This document shows, in pieces, positions 41,674-50,220 of a stretch of DNA of 64,000 nucleotides (within the stretch, counting starts at the first letter, position 1; every line of letters starts with the position of its first letter). The stretch is from positions 124,001-188,000 of the forward strand of contig JAJEFD010000003.1 of assembly GCA_022820645.1 (NCBI GenBank). Direction: 5' to 3'. The stretch is from Dehalococcoidia bacterium (GTDB lineage: Bacteria > Chloroflexota > Dehalococcoidia > Lucifugimonadales > Australimonadaceae). The position numbers and the translations under genes are program-made. Under the pieces are notes generated by a model, which was not told the origin of the DNA, did no database searches, and saw only the letters and a program-made list of their open reading frames with translations.

Positions 41674-44265
41674 TCACTCCCCCTCATCCTCCGGCGGCGT
41701 AGATTGGCCATGTTCGTCCATGCCCCAGCAGACGGGTGTGCCGTCCGCTTCCAGCGCGCAGGTGTGGTCTGTGCCTGCGCTGAGCGCCACGAACGTCTTG
41801 CCTGTCGGCGGTGATGACTTCTCGTGGTCATCTTTACCCCAGCATTGGGGCGTGCCGTCATCCCTGAGCGCGCAGCTGTGCCGCCGCGCGCACGAGATTG
41901 AAGCGAAGTCATTGCCCGTGGGAGCAGACAACAGGTCCCATCTGTCACTGAATCCCCAGCAGGCGATGGAGCCGTCCGTCTTGATCCCGCACGTATGCAG
42001 GTCGCCCGCACTGATCGCTGTGAACGTGGCGTCCTCCGGCGGTGTCATTTGGCCGTAGTCGTTGTCAACGCCTCCCCAGCACAAGGGGATGCCGTTCGCC
42101 TGGAGCCCGCACGTGTGCGTTTCCCCCGCGCTGATCGCCGTGAACGTCTTGTCCTCCGGCGGCGATGATTGCTTCTTCTCATCGCTGCCCCAGCAGACAG
42201 GTGTTCCGTCGCTCTTCAGTGCGCACGCGTGAACGTTCCCGACACTGATGGCGGTGTACGTGTTGCCGGAGGGAGGAGTGGACTGGCGATAGTTGTTGTC
42301 GTCGTTGCCCCAACAGGCAAGTGAGCCGTCGGTTTTAACGCCGCACGTGTGTGTGCCGCCGGTGCCGATGGCAGTCAACGTCGTGTCCGCTGGTGGTGAC
42401 GATTGCTCGTGGTCATCGTTGCCCCAACAGACCGGCGTTCCGTCGGACTCGAGTGCGCATGAATGGTCGCCACCTGCGGCTATGGAGTCGACATAGTTGC
42501 GCTGGGTGGGCGTTGGAATGGGAGTGGGGGTAGGTGTGGGAGTGGGCGTTGGTGTCGCAGTAGGAGTCGGCGTAGGCGTGGGCGTGGGAGTAGCTGTTGG
42601 TGTTGCCGTAGGAGTAGGTGTAGGGGTAGGCGTAGGAGTAGGAGTAGGTGTAGGGGTAGGCGTAGGCGTGGGAGTAGCCGTGGGTGTTGCCGTAGGGGTA
42701 GGCGTAGGCGTGGGAGTAGCCGTTGGTGTTGCCGTAGGAGTAGGAGTCGGCGTCGGCGTAGGCGTGGGGGTAGGAGTTGGTGTTGGCGTAGGGGTAGGTG
42801 TCGGGGTAGGCGTAGGCGTGGATGTAGGAGTCGGAGTCGGGGTTGGGGTTGGGTCCAGGGTGGATGGGGATGACTGCCCTGAGTCGTTGTTGCCCCAACA
42901 GATGAGCGTGTCGTCAGATTTCAGCGCGCAGGTATGCTGTTCCCCGGCGCTTATCTGCACGAACGTCGAACCGGTAGGAGGTGTGGACTGGCCTTCGTCG
43001 TCCTCTCCCCAGCAGACGGCGGTCCCGCCGGAAGTCAGGGCGCAGCTATGGCGCCATCCGCACGAGAGCGAAGTGAACGTCTGATCGTCAGGCACACCGG
43101 ACACCTGGTTCTCGTTGTCCAACCCCCAGCAGACCACGGAGCCGTCCGCCTTGATCCCGCAGGTATGGAGATAGCCCGCGCTGATCCTGGTGAACGTGGT
43201 ATCCGCCGGAGGCGTTACCTGGCCGTGGTCGTTGTCCACGCCGCCCCAACACACCGCAGCGCCGGTGGTGGTGAGGGCGCAGGTGTGAGTCTCTCCGGCG
43301 GTTATCGCCGTGAAGGTCGAATCTGTTGGCGGGGACGACTGGTCCTTCTCATCATCACCCCAACAGATCGGCGTACCATCGCTCTCCAACGCACAGGTAT
43401 GAATGTATCCTGCGCTGACGCTGACGAACGTCTTGCCAGGGGGAGGGGAGGCCTGTCCCCTGTCGTTCTCTCCCCAGCAGATGGGCGAACCGTCGGCTTT
43501 GAGCCCGCACGTGTATGACCCACCAGTGGTGATGCTGGTCAAGGTGGTGTCTGCAGGCGGAGACGATTGGCCCTTCTCGTCGTTACCCCAGCAGACCGGC
43601 GTGCCGTCTGACTCGAGTGCACATGAATGGAGGCCGCCCCCTCCTATGGCCTGCTGAGCTGCTTCCATTACGGGTACTGGCGTAGGAGTAGGCGTCGGTG
43701 TGGGCGTTGGCGTGGGTGTCGGAGTAGGCGAAGGGGTTGGAGTGGGCGCAGGCGTTGGCGTTGGTGGACGGGACGGCACGGGAGTATTGGTCGGCGTCGG
43801 AGTAGGAGTCGGCGTAGGGGTGGGTGTGGGAGTGGGCGTAGCGGTTGGCCCAGCGTTACGCGCCGTGGCGGGGGTCGGTGATGGCGCAGGAGTAGGAGTG
43901 ACAGTCGGTGTGGGCGTGGGCATGAGGGTTGGGGTTGGAGTTGGGACAGGCGTGTGCGTGGGGGTCGGGAATGCTGTCGGCGTCGGAGTTGGAGTCGGGG
44001 TGACGGTCGGTGTGGGTGTGGGTGTTGGGGCGAGAGCAGTGCGAGGAGTGACGATCGGTACAGGTGTACTCGTTGGAGTTGGCGTCGGCGTTGGAGTTGG
44101 CGTCGGAAGCGGCGTAGGTGTTGGAGGAGCCTCGGGGATCCGCATGGAGGACGAGGCTGAGGCGTCATCACACGCGCATATCAGTATCATCAAACTGATG
44201 CTGATGAGAAGCGACGGTAAGCGACTCGATACCAAGTGATGTGCGGCAATGATTGGATACCGCAT
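41674..44265 (-). CDS. Lipoprotein with two seven-bladed RCC1-like propellers joined by Thr-Pro linkers
   Basis: 863 residues from the ATG at 44263-44265 (an earlier TTG at 44277 is less likely). An N-terminal signal peptide ends in a lipobox-like LILICAC (Cys near 31), so it is probably surface anchored. Then comes a Thr-Pro-rich linker (about 46-197), seven RCC1-like repeats (about 197-470), a second Thr-Pro linker (about 470-586) and seven more repeats (about 586-863). Each repeat reads like GxxHTCALxxDGxPVCWGxxxxGQ, with two Cys that could form a disulfide per blade. Repeats 4 and 11 share the odd CWGGVDND, so the whole propeller was duplicated. Likely a binding or adhesion protein. Confidence 0.88.
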   Translation of the reverse strand: MRYPIIAAHHLVSSRLPSLLISISLMILICACDDASASSSMRIPEAPPTPTPLPTPTPTPTPTPTSTPVPIVTPRTALAPTPTPTPTVTPTPTPTPTAFPTPTHTPVPTPTPTLMPTPTPTVTPTPAPSPTPATARNAGPTATPTPTPTPTPTPTPTPTNTPVPSRPPTPTPAPTPTPSPTPTPTPTPTPTPTPTPVPVMEAAQQAIGGGGLHSCALESDGTPVCWGNDEKGQSSPPADTTLTSITTGGSYTCGLKADGSPICWGENDRGQASPPPGKTFVSVSAGYIHTCALESDGTPICWGDDEKDQSSPPTDSTFTAITAGETHTCALTTTGAAVCWGGVDNDHGQVTPPADTTFTRISAGYLHTCGIKADGSVVCWGLDNENQVSGVPDDQTFTSLSCGWRHSCALTSGGTAVCWGEDDEGQSTPPTGSTFVQISAGEQHTCALKSDDTLICWGNNDSGQSSPSTLDPTPTPTPTPTSTPTPTPTPTPTPTPTPTPTPTPTPTPTPTATPTATPTPTPTPTATPTATPTPTPTPTPTPTPTPTPTPTPTATPTATPTPTPTPTPTATPTPTPTPTPTPIPTPTQRNYVDSIAAGGDHSCALESDGTPVCWGNDDHEQSSPPADTTLTAIGTGGTHTCGVKTDGSLACWGNDDNNYRQSTPPSGNTYTAISVGNVHACALKSDGTPVCWGSDEKKQSSPPEDKTFTAISAGETHTCGLQANGIPLCWGGVDNDYGQMTPPEDATFTAISAGDLHTCGIKTDGSIACWGFSDRWDLLSAPTGNDFASISCARRHSCALRDDGTPQCWGKDDHEKSSPPTGKTFVALSAGTDHTCALEADGTPVCWGMDEHGQSTPPEDEGE
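42508..42856 (-). repeat. Hexanucleotide Thr-Pro repeat tract (inter-propeller linker)
   Basis: About 350 bp of imperfect 6-bp repeats (plus-strand units such as GGAGTA, GGTGTA, GGCGTG) encode the linker of alternating Pro and Thr, with occasional Ala. The tract is inside the propeller lipoprotein and is expected to vary in copy number between strains by slippage. Confidence 0.85.
43675..44126 (-). repeat. Hexanucleotide Thr-Pro repeat tract (N-terminal linker)
   Basis: About 450 bp of degenerate 6-bp repeats encoding Pro-Thr-rich sequence with scattered Val, Ser, Ala and Leu, just after the lipoprotein signal. It is less regular than the second tract. It probably acts as a stalk holding the first propeller away from the membrane. 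Confidence 0.82.
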
Positions 44266-44431
44266 ATGGGCACCCAACAGGTTAGAAGATGCCGCGAGGA
44301 TATAGTTCTATAGTACTGTTATCAATCTATTGAGCCCTGGCCCGAGGCAAGGGCTGCCAAGGAAGCACACCCGGGAGCTGCGTCCCAACGAGCAGAGCAT
44401 GTCCTGCGCCGGATGACGCTGTGGGCTGGGG

Positions 44432-45193
44432 CTAGGCGTTGCTGTACTTCTCCAGCGCCTCGTCGGTGAAATTGGCGTTGGTGAAGACCTGCTGTATGTC
44501 CTCCAGGTCTTCGATGTTGTCCAGCAGGCGGAGCGTCTGTCCCGCGTGCCCGCTGTCGAGCTCGACGGTGTTGGAGGGGACCATGGTCACGGTGGCCTGG
44601 GCAGGCTCGACGCCGGCCTCCTTCACCGCGGCGGCTATCGGCTCCAGCCCGTTCGGGGCGCCGGTGATCTCCAGGACGCCGTCCTCCACCTTGAAGTCCT
44701 CCGCGCCCGCGTCGATGGCGGCGAGCGCGATCTCCTCCGCCTGCTCCTCGGACACTTCCTCGACGGTGACGACGGACTTGCTCTCGAACATCCAGGCGAC
44801 GGACCCGGCCTCGCCGAGGTTGCCGCCGCCGCGCGAGAAGACGGCGCGGACGTTGGAGGCGGTGCGATTCCGGTTGTCGGTGAGCGCCTTCACCATGATG
44901 GCCGCCCCACCCGGGGCGTAGCCTTCGTAGACGATCTCCTCGAACGAGACGCCGTCGCCGCCGATGCCGAGGCCCTTCTTGACGGCGCGGTCGACGTTGT
45001 CCGCGGGCATGTTGGCGGCGCGGGCCTTGTCCATCATCAGGCGCAGGCGGAAGTTCATGTTGGGGTCGCCGCTGCCGCCTTCACGCGCGGCGACGGCGAT
45101 GTCGCGCGCGAGCTTGGTGAAGAGCGCGCCCTTCTTCGCGTCCAGCGCGGCTTTCTTGTGCTTGATGGTGGACCACTTGGAGTGACCGGACAT
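44432..45193 (-). CDS. yebC: YebC/PmpR family translation or transcription factor
   Basis: 253 residues. MSGHSKWSTIKHKKAALDAKKG at the N-terminus and the FSRGGGNLGEAGSVAWMFESK segment near residue 116 are diagnostic of YebC/PmpR (TACO1 family). Members have been described as DNA-binding regulators and as factors relieving ribosome stalling. It follows rimM by about 60 bp in the same direction. The 154 bp between this gene and the propeller lipoprotein (44278-44431) contain nothing I can recognise. Confidence 0.94.
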   Translation of the reverse strand: MSGHSKWSTIKHKKAALDAKKGALFTKLARDIAVAAREGGSGDPNMNFRLRLMMDKARAANMPADNVDRAVKKGLGIGGDGVSFEEIVYEGYAPGGAAIMVKALTDNRNRTASNVRAVFSRGGGNLGEAGSVAWMFESKSVVTVEEVSEEQAEEIALAAIDAGAEDFKVEDGVLEITGAPNGLEPIAAAVKEAGVEPAQATVTMVPSNTVELDSGHAGQTLRLLDNIEDLEDIQQVFTNANFTDEALEKYSNA

Positions 45194-45253
45194 AGAGAGG
45201 CTCCTCTACCTGGATTGGACGTAAGCAGGATAGGACATAACCGCGCCCGCGTT

Positions 45254-45862
45254 CTACCCGCCAGGCGTGGGTTTCGGCCTGCGCGGCGCGCGCCTGCGGG
45301 GCTTCTTCTCGCGCGGTGGGTTCAATGCGCGCCACGCCAGTCCCTCCGGCACGGCGGCGGTCATGCTGTTGGCGCGCACGTCCACGCTGAGGACGACATC
45401 CGCCACCGCGGGGAGGAGCAGCTCCGCGCTCTCCCCGGTGACGACGTACACGTCGTTCGCTCCCGTGGAGACGATCTCAGTGAGCGTGCCGAGGCGCCCG
45501 CCGGCCTCGTCCTCGACGCTCATGCCGACGAGCTGGTAGTGGTAGTACGTGCCGGGCGGGGCCTCCGGCGCCTCATCCGCCGGCACGGAGAGCGTCTCTC
45601 CCTGCAGGGCCGCAGCGTCGCCGCGCGCGGCGATCCCCGTGAACCGCAGGAGCAGGGAGCCGTCGGGCATCCGCTGGACGCGCTCGACGTGGAGTTCGCG
45701 GTCGCCCGCGAGGAGACGGGCCCCTTTGCGGAAGCGCTCGGGGTTGTCGGTCTCCGGCTGAACGCGAAGGCGGCCGTCGCTGCCGTGCGCGCGGAGGACG
45801 ACGCCGACAGAGACGAGGTTGTCAGGCTGTTGCCGGGGCGTGTTGCCGGGGGTGGTCGGCAC
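45254..45862 (-). CDS. rimM: Ribosome maturation factor RimM
   Basis: 202 residues. N-terminal RimM domain (LVSVGVVLRAHGSDGRLRVQPETDNPERF-type, residues about 16-45; short form VGVVLRAHGSDG) and C-terminal PRC barrel (LVGMSVEDEAGGRLGTLTEI, ANDVYVV). Helps assemble the 30S head around S19. The C-terminus has a basic arginine-rich tail (KKPRRRAPRRPKP) longer than usual. It follows khpA by 9 bp in the rpsP-khpA-rimM order; trmD and rplS, commonly next, are absent here. Confidence 0.9.
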   Translation of the reverse strand: MPTTPGNTPRQQPDNLVSVGVVLRAHGSDGRLRVQPETDNPERFRKGARLLAGDRELHVERVQRMPDGSLLLRFTGIAARGDAAALQGETLSVPADEAPEAPPGTYYHYQLVGMSVEDEAGGRLGTLTEIVSTGANDVYVVTGESAELLLPAVADVVLSVDVRANSMTAAVPEGLAWRALNPPREKKPRRRAPRRPKPTPGG

Positions 45863-45871
45863 GAGGCGGGA

Positions 45872-46099
45872 TCAGACGATCTCCAGGCTGGTGCGGGCGC
45901 CTTCCTTGATGGCGGCGACGCGGAGCAGCACGCGCATCGCCTGCGCCACGCGGCCCTGTCTCCCGATCACCTTCCCCTTGTCGTCAGGATGGACTTCCAG
46001 CTTGATGATGATCTGGCCGTCCTCTTCCTCCTCGGTGACTTTCACATCGTCGGGATGAGTGGCGATGGCCCTGGCGATGTATTCCACCAGTTCCTTCAT
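45872..46099 (-). CDS. khpA: KH-domain RNA-binding protein KhpA
   Basis: 75 residues forming a single KH domain with the GxxG loop VIGRQGRVAQAMR near residue 45. It begins MKELVEYIARAIATHPDDV, as in other KhpA/YlqC proteins, which bind RNA together with KhpB and lie next to rpsP. The spacing is 3 bp after rpsP and 9 bp before rimM, so it is in the same operon. Confidence 0.92.
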   Translation of the reverse strand: MKELVEYIARAIATHPDDVKVTEEEEDGQIIIKLEVHPDDKGKVIGRQGRVAQAMRVLLRVAAIKEGARTSLEIV

Positions 46100-46102
46100 G
46101 GG

Positions 46103-46354
46103 CTACCCCGCTTTCTCGACGACTCCTTGCGTCTGGAGGATGCGCTGAACGGTGTCCGTGGGCTTCGCGCCGACCCCGAGCCAGTGCCGGGCCTTCTCCT
46201 CGTTGACTACGACCGTTGGCGGGTCGGTCAGCGGGTTGTAATGTCCAACCTGGTCGACGAACCTGCCGTCGCGGGGCGACCGCACGTCAGCCACCACGAT
46301 GCGGTAGCTCGGCTGCTTCTTCTTGCCTACTCGGCGCAGACGGATTCGGAGCAT
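46103..46354 (-). CDS. rpsP: 30S ribosomal protein S16
   Basis: 83 residues, normal length. MLRIRLRRVGKKKQPSYRIVVAD is the family signature, followed by YNPLTDPP and a C-terminal LGVGAKPTDTVQRIL. First gene of the operon with khpA and rimM. A TTGACT -35-like element lies upstream on the minus strand at 46415-46410, with TATACC or TAGGCT as candidate -10, but spacing is unclear. Confidence 0.95.
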   Translation of the reverse strand: MLRIRLRRVGKKKQPSYRIVVADVRSPRDGRFVDQVGHYNPLTDPPTVVVNEEKARHWLGVGAKPTDTVQRILQTQGVVEKAG

Positions 46355-46437
46355 GAGAAGTTGTGGCCTCCAGCGGTTGGACGGTATAAGCCTACAGATT
46401 CTATCACCGAGTCAAGGGCTACGGAAGGGGGTGCGGG

Positions 46438-47163
46438 TCAGCGCCCCGCGCTCAGGCGTGAGATGAGCGGCTCCGGCAGACCGGCCTGCTCCATCGCACG
46501 CTGCGTGGCAGCGACGTCGTACGAGGCCCGGCGCAGCGACAGCGTGTCCGCCTCGCTGTCGTAGACGGCAAAGGCGGCGCGTGGGTCACGGTCGCGAGGC
46601 TGCCCTACGCTCCCCGGGTTCACGACGAGACGCCCGCCGTCCCGCGTCACGGTCAGCCCGCCCGGCCCCGGCGATGCCGCGCCGCGTCCGTCCTCGTACG
46701 CGAACTGGTGGTGCGTGTGCCCGACGAGCGCGTCGCGCGTGCCGATGCTTGCAAGCGCTGCGACGGCGTCGGCATGGCCGGTGAGGTACTCCCAGAGCGG
46801 GTCCCTCGGCGTGCCGTGAACGAGCGTGAAGCCGGCGACAGCCACGGTGTCGGGAAGACCCTCCAGGAAGGAACGCGCCTCATCGTCCAGCCGCTCGCCG
46901 TTCCACCGGCATGCCTCACGCGCTGCGTAGTTGAACGTGTCCAAACTGATGCGCCCGATCGCTCCGGCGTCGTGGTTGCCCTGGATGCAGACCGCGTCGA
47001 GCGAACGGATGCGCCGGACGGTCTCGAGCGGCCACGGCCCGTACCCCACGATGTCGCCCAGACACCACACGGTGTCCAGCGGGCCCTCCGCTCCGGCCGC
47101 CGCGAGGACGGCGTCGAGCGCGGTGAGGTTGCTGTGCACGTCGCTGACGATGAGCGTTCGCAT
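46438..47163 (-). CDS. Calcineurin-like metallophosphoesterase
   Basis: 241 residues. All metal-site motifs are present: VSDVHSNLTAL (DxH, near residue 7), LGDIVGYG (GDxxxxG), IQGNHD (GNHD, near residue 62), VHGTPRDPLW and VGHTHHQF. Members of this MJ0936/YfcE-like group act on phosphodiesters, with no specific substrate assignable. Divergent from the MmgE/PrpD gene, with 66 bp between them. Confidence 0.92.
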   Translation of the reverse strand: MRTLIVSDVHSNLTALDAVLAAAGAEGPLDTVWCLGDIVGYGPWPLETVRRIRSLDAVCIQGNHDAGAIGRISLDTFNYAAREACRWNGERLDDEARSFLEGLPDTVAVAGFTLVHGTPRDPLWEYLTGHADAVAALASIGTRDALVGHTHHQFAYEDGRGAASPGPGGLTVTRDGGRLVVNPGSVGQPRDRDPRAAFAVYDSEADTLSLRRASYDVAATQRAMEQAGLPEPLISRLSAGR

Positions 47164-47229
47164 GAGCGCATGCTACTACTGCGTGAGTGTCATAATGCAC
47201 ACCGCTGGCAGAGCAAGAAGGAGCGTGGA

Positions 47230-48639
47230 ATGACGACACGAGATGCAGGCGTGGAAGAGCTGACCTCCCTGTGGGCGCGGTTCGGCGCGGAGCTGGCGTA
47301 CGACGACCTGCCGGAGAGCGTGCGCCGCACGGTCCGTTCGATCACGCTGGACTCGCTCGCCACCTCCATCGCGGCCAACACGCTCGGCATCGGCATACCG
47401 GAGCTGCTCGCCTGGGCACGGCGCGCCGGTGGCGTCGAAGAGGCGTCGCTCATCGGCCTGCAGGACAGGCTGCCCGCCGCGGTGGCCGCGATGCTGAACG
47501 GCGGCATGGCGCACGCGCTGAACTTCGACGACACCACCGCCGTCGGCTCCGGTCACCTGGGACCGGTGACGCTGCCGACGGCGCTCGTGGCCGCGGAACT
47601 GCGTGGCGGCGCGTCCGGCAGGGAGTTCATGACCGCGCTCGCGGCGGGGATGGAGCTCATGTCGCGAATCGGCATCGCCATCACCGCGACGCAGGGCGCG
47701 TTCACGGAATCGAGGCCGCAGCCGACACAGATGCCGGGCTGCTTCGCCGCAGCGATGAGCGCGTCGCACATGCTTGGCTTCTCACCGCTGGAGACGCACA
47801 GCGCGCTCGGCCTCGCGTTCATGCAGGCGTCCGGCGGACGGCAACCGGTGCTGGAGGGGCGTCCCGCGAAGGCCATCTACGCCGCGTTCTCCTGCCAGGC
47901 CGGGATGCAGAGCGTGCTGCTGGCGCGCGAGGGGCTGCTCGGCGACTGCGATGCGTTCGAGGGCGCGGCAGGCTTCTTCCCCACCTACTACGGCGGCGTG
48001 TTCGACCGCTCCGCGATGAGCGACGGCCTCGGCGAGGAGTGGCGTCTGCTGAACGTGGGCATCAAGCCGTGGCCCACCACCGGCGTCGCGCACGTGTTCA
48101 TCGAGGCCGCGGCGAACCTGCGAGCGACACGCGTGCCCGACCCGTCGGCAGTGACCCACGTGCTGCTGCGGGGCGAACCGCACATCCGAACGTTCTGCGA
48201 GCCCCTGCAGACCCGGCGCAACCCCCAGGCGCCGGTCGAGGCCGAGGACTCGATCATCTTCGCCACGGCCCGCGCGCTCACCACCGGCAGCGTGACGCTG
48301 GCCGACCTCCAGCCCACGCCGCAGGGACTGTTCGAGGAGACGTGCCTGCGCATCGCCAACGTGACCGAGTACGAGGTGGACGAATCGCTCGGCAAGTCCG
48401 GCGTCGTGGAGGTGACGCTCGCCGGTGGCGAAACGCTCTCGGAGCGCGTGGACGCCGCCCCGGGCCACCGCGACAACCCGCTCACCGACGAACAGCGCCA
48501 CCAGAAGTTCCGCGCCTGCGCCGTCCACGCCGGGACGCCCCTGAGCGACGCAACGATCGACGAGGTCATCGGCATGACGGAAGGGCTCGACGACGTAGCG
48601 GACGTCACGGACTTCCTCCGTTTACTGCGGGGAGGGTAA
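47230..48639 (+). CDS. MmgE/PrpD family protein
   Basis: 469 residues from the ATG at 47230, which sits behind AAGGAG; the frame runs further upstream but overlaps the divergent phosphoesterase. LPESVRRTVRSITLDSLATSIA, LNGGMAHALNFDDT (near residue 94) and the IKPWPTTGVAHVFIEAA segment (near residue 278) are typical of the family, which includes 2-methylcitrate dehydratase, cis-aconitate decarboxylase and iminodisuccinate epimerase. No prpB or prpC genes are nearby. The Rieske oxygenase that follows suggests a dehydratase or isomerase in a catabolic pathway. Confidence 0.87.
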   Translation: MTTRDAGVEELTSLWARFGAELAYDDLPESVRRTVRSITLDSLATSIAANTLGIGIPELLAWARRAGGVEEASLIGLQDRLPAAVAAMLNGGMAHALNFDDTTAVGSGHLGPVTLPTALVAAELRGGASGREFMTALAAGMELMSRIGIAITATQGAFTESRPQPTQMPGCFAAAMSASHMLGFSPLETHSALGLAFMQASGGRQPVLEGRPAKAIYAAFSCQAGMQSVLLAREGLLGDCDAFEGAAGFFPTYYGGVFDRSAMSDGLGEEWRLLNVGIKPWPTTGVAHVFIEAAANLRATRVPDPSAVTHVLLRGEPHIRTFCEPLQTRRNPQAPVEAEDSIIFATARALTTGSVTLADLQPTPQGLFEETCLRIANVTEYEVDESLGKSGVVEVTLAGGETLSERVDAAPGHRDNPLTDEQRHQKFRACAVHAGTPLSDATIDEVIGMTEGLDDVADVTDFLRLLRGG

Positions 48640-48648
48640 CCCGGCTCG

Positions 48649-48678
48649 TTGACAGGCCTCCCCGGTGGGGCGTACAAA
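48649..48678 (+). promoter_or_regulatory. Promoter of the second Rieske oxygenase gene
   Basis: -35 TTGACA (48649-48654), 18-nt spacer, -10 TACAAA (48673-48678), 36 nt before the ATG at 48714. It lies in the 74-bp gap after the MmgE/PrpD gene, so the oxygenase can be expressed on its own. Confidence 0.6.
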
Positions 48679-48713
48679 ACATCGAAACTAGGGACTGTAC
48701 GAGGAATCCAACC

Positions 48714-49985
48714 ATGCTTTCGACCAGGGACAACGAACGACTGACCCGCGTGGGGCCGGGTACGCCGATGGGCGAGCTGATGCGCCGCTACTGGCAGCCG
48801 GTCCTCATCTCCCACGAGCTGCCGCACCCCGACTGCGACCCCCTGCGCCTGCGCGTCCTCGGGGAGGACCTCGTCGCCTTCCGCGACACGTCCGGACGCG
48901 TCGGTCTCATGAGCGAGTGGTGCCCGCACCGCCTCACGTCGCTCTGGCTGGGCCGCAACGAGGAGAACGGCCTCCGCTGCGTCTACCACGGCTGGAAGTT
49001 CGACGTGGACGGCACGTGCGTCGACATGCCGAACGAGCCCGAGCAGTACGACTTCAGCCGCAAGGTGCGTATCACGGCGTACCCCACGGTGGAGACCGGC
49101 GGCATCATCTGGACCTACATGGGCCCGAAGGAGCAGACGCCTCCGGAGCCCTCGTTCGAGTTCACGCGGCAGCCCCAGACCCATCGCCACGCTTCCAAGG
49201 TCATCGAGGAGTGCAACTGGCTGCAGGCGCTGGAAGGCGGCATCGACTCGGTGCACTCGTCCTTCCTCCACCGCAAGTTCGGCACCGGCGGCGCGGTAGG
49301 ACTGGACGGCCTGCGAGCGAAAGGCATCGCCTCCAAGCTCGAAGTGGAGCCCACGGACTACGGCTACCGCTACGGCTCGATCCGCGCTCTTCCCGGTGAG
49401 GACGCCAACTACGTCCGCACCTACCACTTCGTGATGCCCCACGTTCAGATCCGTGCGGCGCAACTCAACAACGACGGCTCGTGGTTCAAGTTCAAGATCG
49501 CCGGCCACCACTGGGTGCCCATGGACGACGAGAACACCATGGTCTGGAACTGGTTCTACACGCTGGACGAACCGCTCACCCAGGCCGAGCGCGACGAGCT
49601 CGCCACCGGCAACGGGCCCGACGACGTCGACCAGACGACGTGGCGCAGCCTCCGCAACCCGCGCAACAACTGGATGATCGACCGCGAGCTCCAGCGCATG
49701 GACACGTTCACCGGCATCAAGGGCATCAACGCGCAGGACCGGGCGGTGCAGGAGGCGATGAAACCCATCGTCGACCGCAGCCAGGAGCATCTCGGGCAGA
49801 CCGACCGCGCCGTCATCATCGCGCGCAAGATGCTGCTGGAGGCGCTCCGCACGGTCGAAGACGGCGGAACGCCGCTGGGTGCGAACGACTCCTACTACCA
49901 CATCCGCGCCATCGAAGAAGTGCTGCCGGACAGCGTCCGCTGGCAGGACGCGCTCATGCAGAAGATGTACGTGGGCGCAGCCTGA
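48714..49985 (+). CDS. Rieske [2Fe-2S] oxygenase (phthalate-dioxygenase type)
   Basis: 423 residues. Rieske ligands in CPHRLTSLWLGRNEENG and CVYHGWKFD (about residues 64-90), then the longer catalytic domain with ECNWLQALEGGIDSVHSSFLHRKF (kept short: ALEGGIDSVHSSFLH near residue 170), giving the mononuclear-iron site (2 His and an Asp). This is the one-component oxygenase layout of phthalate 4,5-dioxygenase and related O-demethylases, without a beta subunit. A reductase is not adjacent. Convergent with the DUF3179 gene. Confidence 0.9.
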   Translation: MLSTRDNERLTRVGPGTPMGELMRRYWQPVLISHELPHPDCDPLRLRVLGEDLVAFRDTSGRVGLMSEWCPHRLTSLWLGRNEENGLRCVYHGWKFDVDGTCVDMPNEPEQYDFSRKVRITAYPTVETGGIIWTYMGPKEQTPPEPSFEFTRQPQTHRHASKVIEECNWLQALEGGIDSVHSSFLHRKFGTGGAVGLDGLRAKGIASKLEVEPTDYGYRYGSIRALPGEDANYVRTYHFVMPHVQIRAAQLNNDGSWFKFKIAGHHWVPMDDENTMVWNWFYTLDEPLTQAERDELATGNGPDDVDQTTWRSLRNPRNNWMIDRELQRMDTFTGIKGINAQDRAVQEAMKPIVDRSQEHLGQTDRAVIIARKMLLEALRTVEDGGTPLGANDSYYHIRAIEEVLPDSVRWQDALMQKMYVGAA

Positions 49986-49989
49986 AGCC

Positions 49990-50043
49990 GTAACACTCCC
50001 TTAACGTTCGCGTAACGGGGACGCAACACTCTGCCGGTAGTAT
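49990..50043 (+). promoter_or_regulatory. Pho-box-like tandem repeats with a -10 element
   Basis: Four 11-nt units follow one another: GTAACACTCCC, TTAACGTTCGC, GTAACGGGGAC and GCAACACTCTG (49990-50033). A TTAACA-like core repeated every 11 nt resembles PhoP boxes of Firmicutes. TAGTAT at 50038-50043 could be the -10. The DNA beyond holds no substantial gene, only a 13-codon frame (50072-50113) and the repeat at 50188, so this may be an orphan or decayed promoter. Confidence 0.4.
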
Positions 50044-50187
50044 GGGTATCGAAGCGAACACCGGCACGGACATGGGTGGCTCCGCCCTCGATACGCAAAG
50101 GAGCGACGGATAAGAGGTGTGCCGGAAACGCTGGCAGAGGAATGAATGGCGGGGAGACCCGCCTTCTTCCTTTTAAACGACATGATC

Positions 50188-50220
50188 CCCTCTCCCACTG
50201 GGAGAGGGTCAGGGTGAGGG
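50188..50220. repeat. REP-like palindromic repeat at the 3' end of the DUF3179 gene
   Basis: A near-perfect 10-bp inverted repeat, CCCTCTCCCA/TGGGAGAGGG at 50188-50208 around one base, is followed by TCAGGGTGAGGG. It resembles a dispersed repeat found in many genomes. On the minus strand its CCCTGA supplies the stop codon (50209-50211) of the DUF3179 gene, so the repeat lies partly within the coding sequence. Confidence 0.7.

Noticed and set aside
42497-44239. Plus-strand Gly-Val repeat proteins and a CRISPR-like look of regular repeats.
   Set aside because: They are the opposite strand of the Thr-Pro linkers; units are 6 bp and degenerate without spacers, so neither elastin-like genes nor a CRISPR array.
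47271-48713. Long upstream extension of the second Rieske oxygenase through the MmgE/PrpD gene.
   Set aside because: Out-of-frame shadow of the MmgE/PrpD gene; a promoter and ATG at 48714 define the true start.
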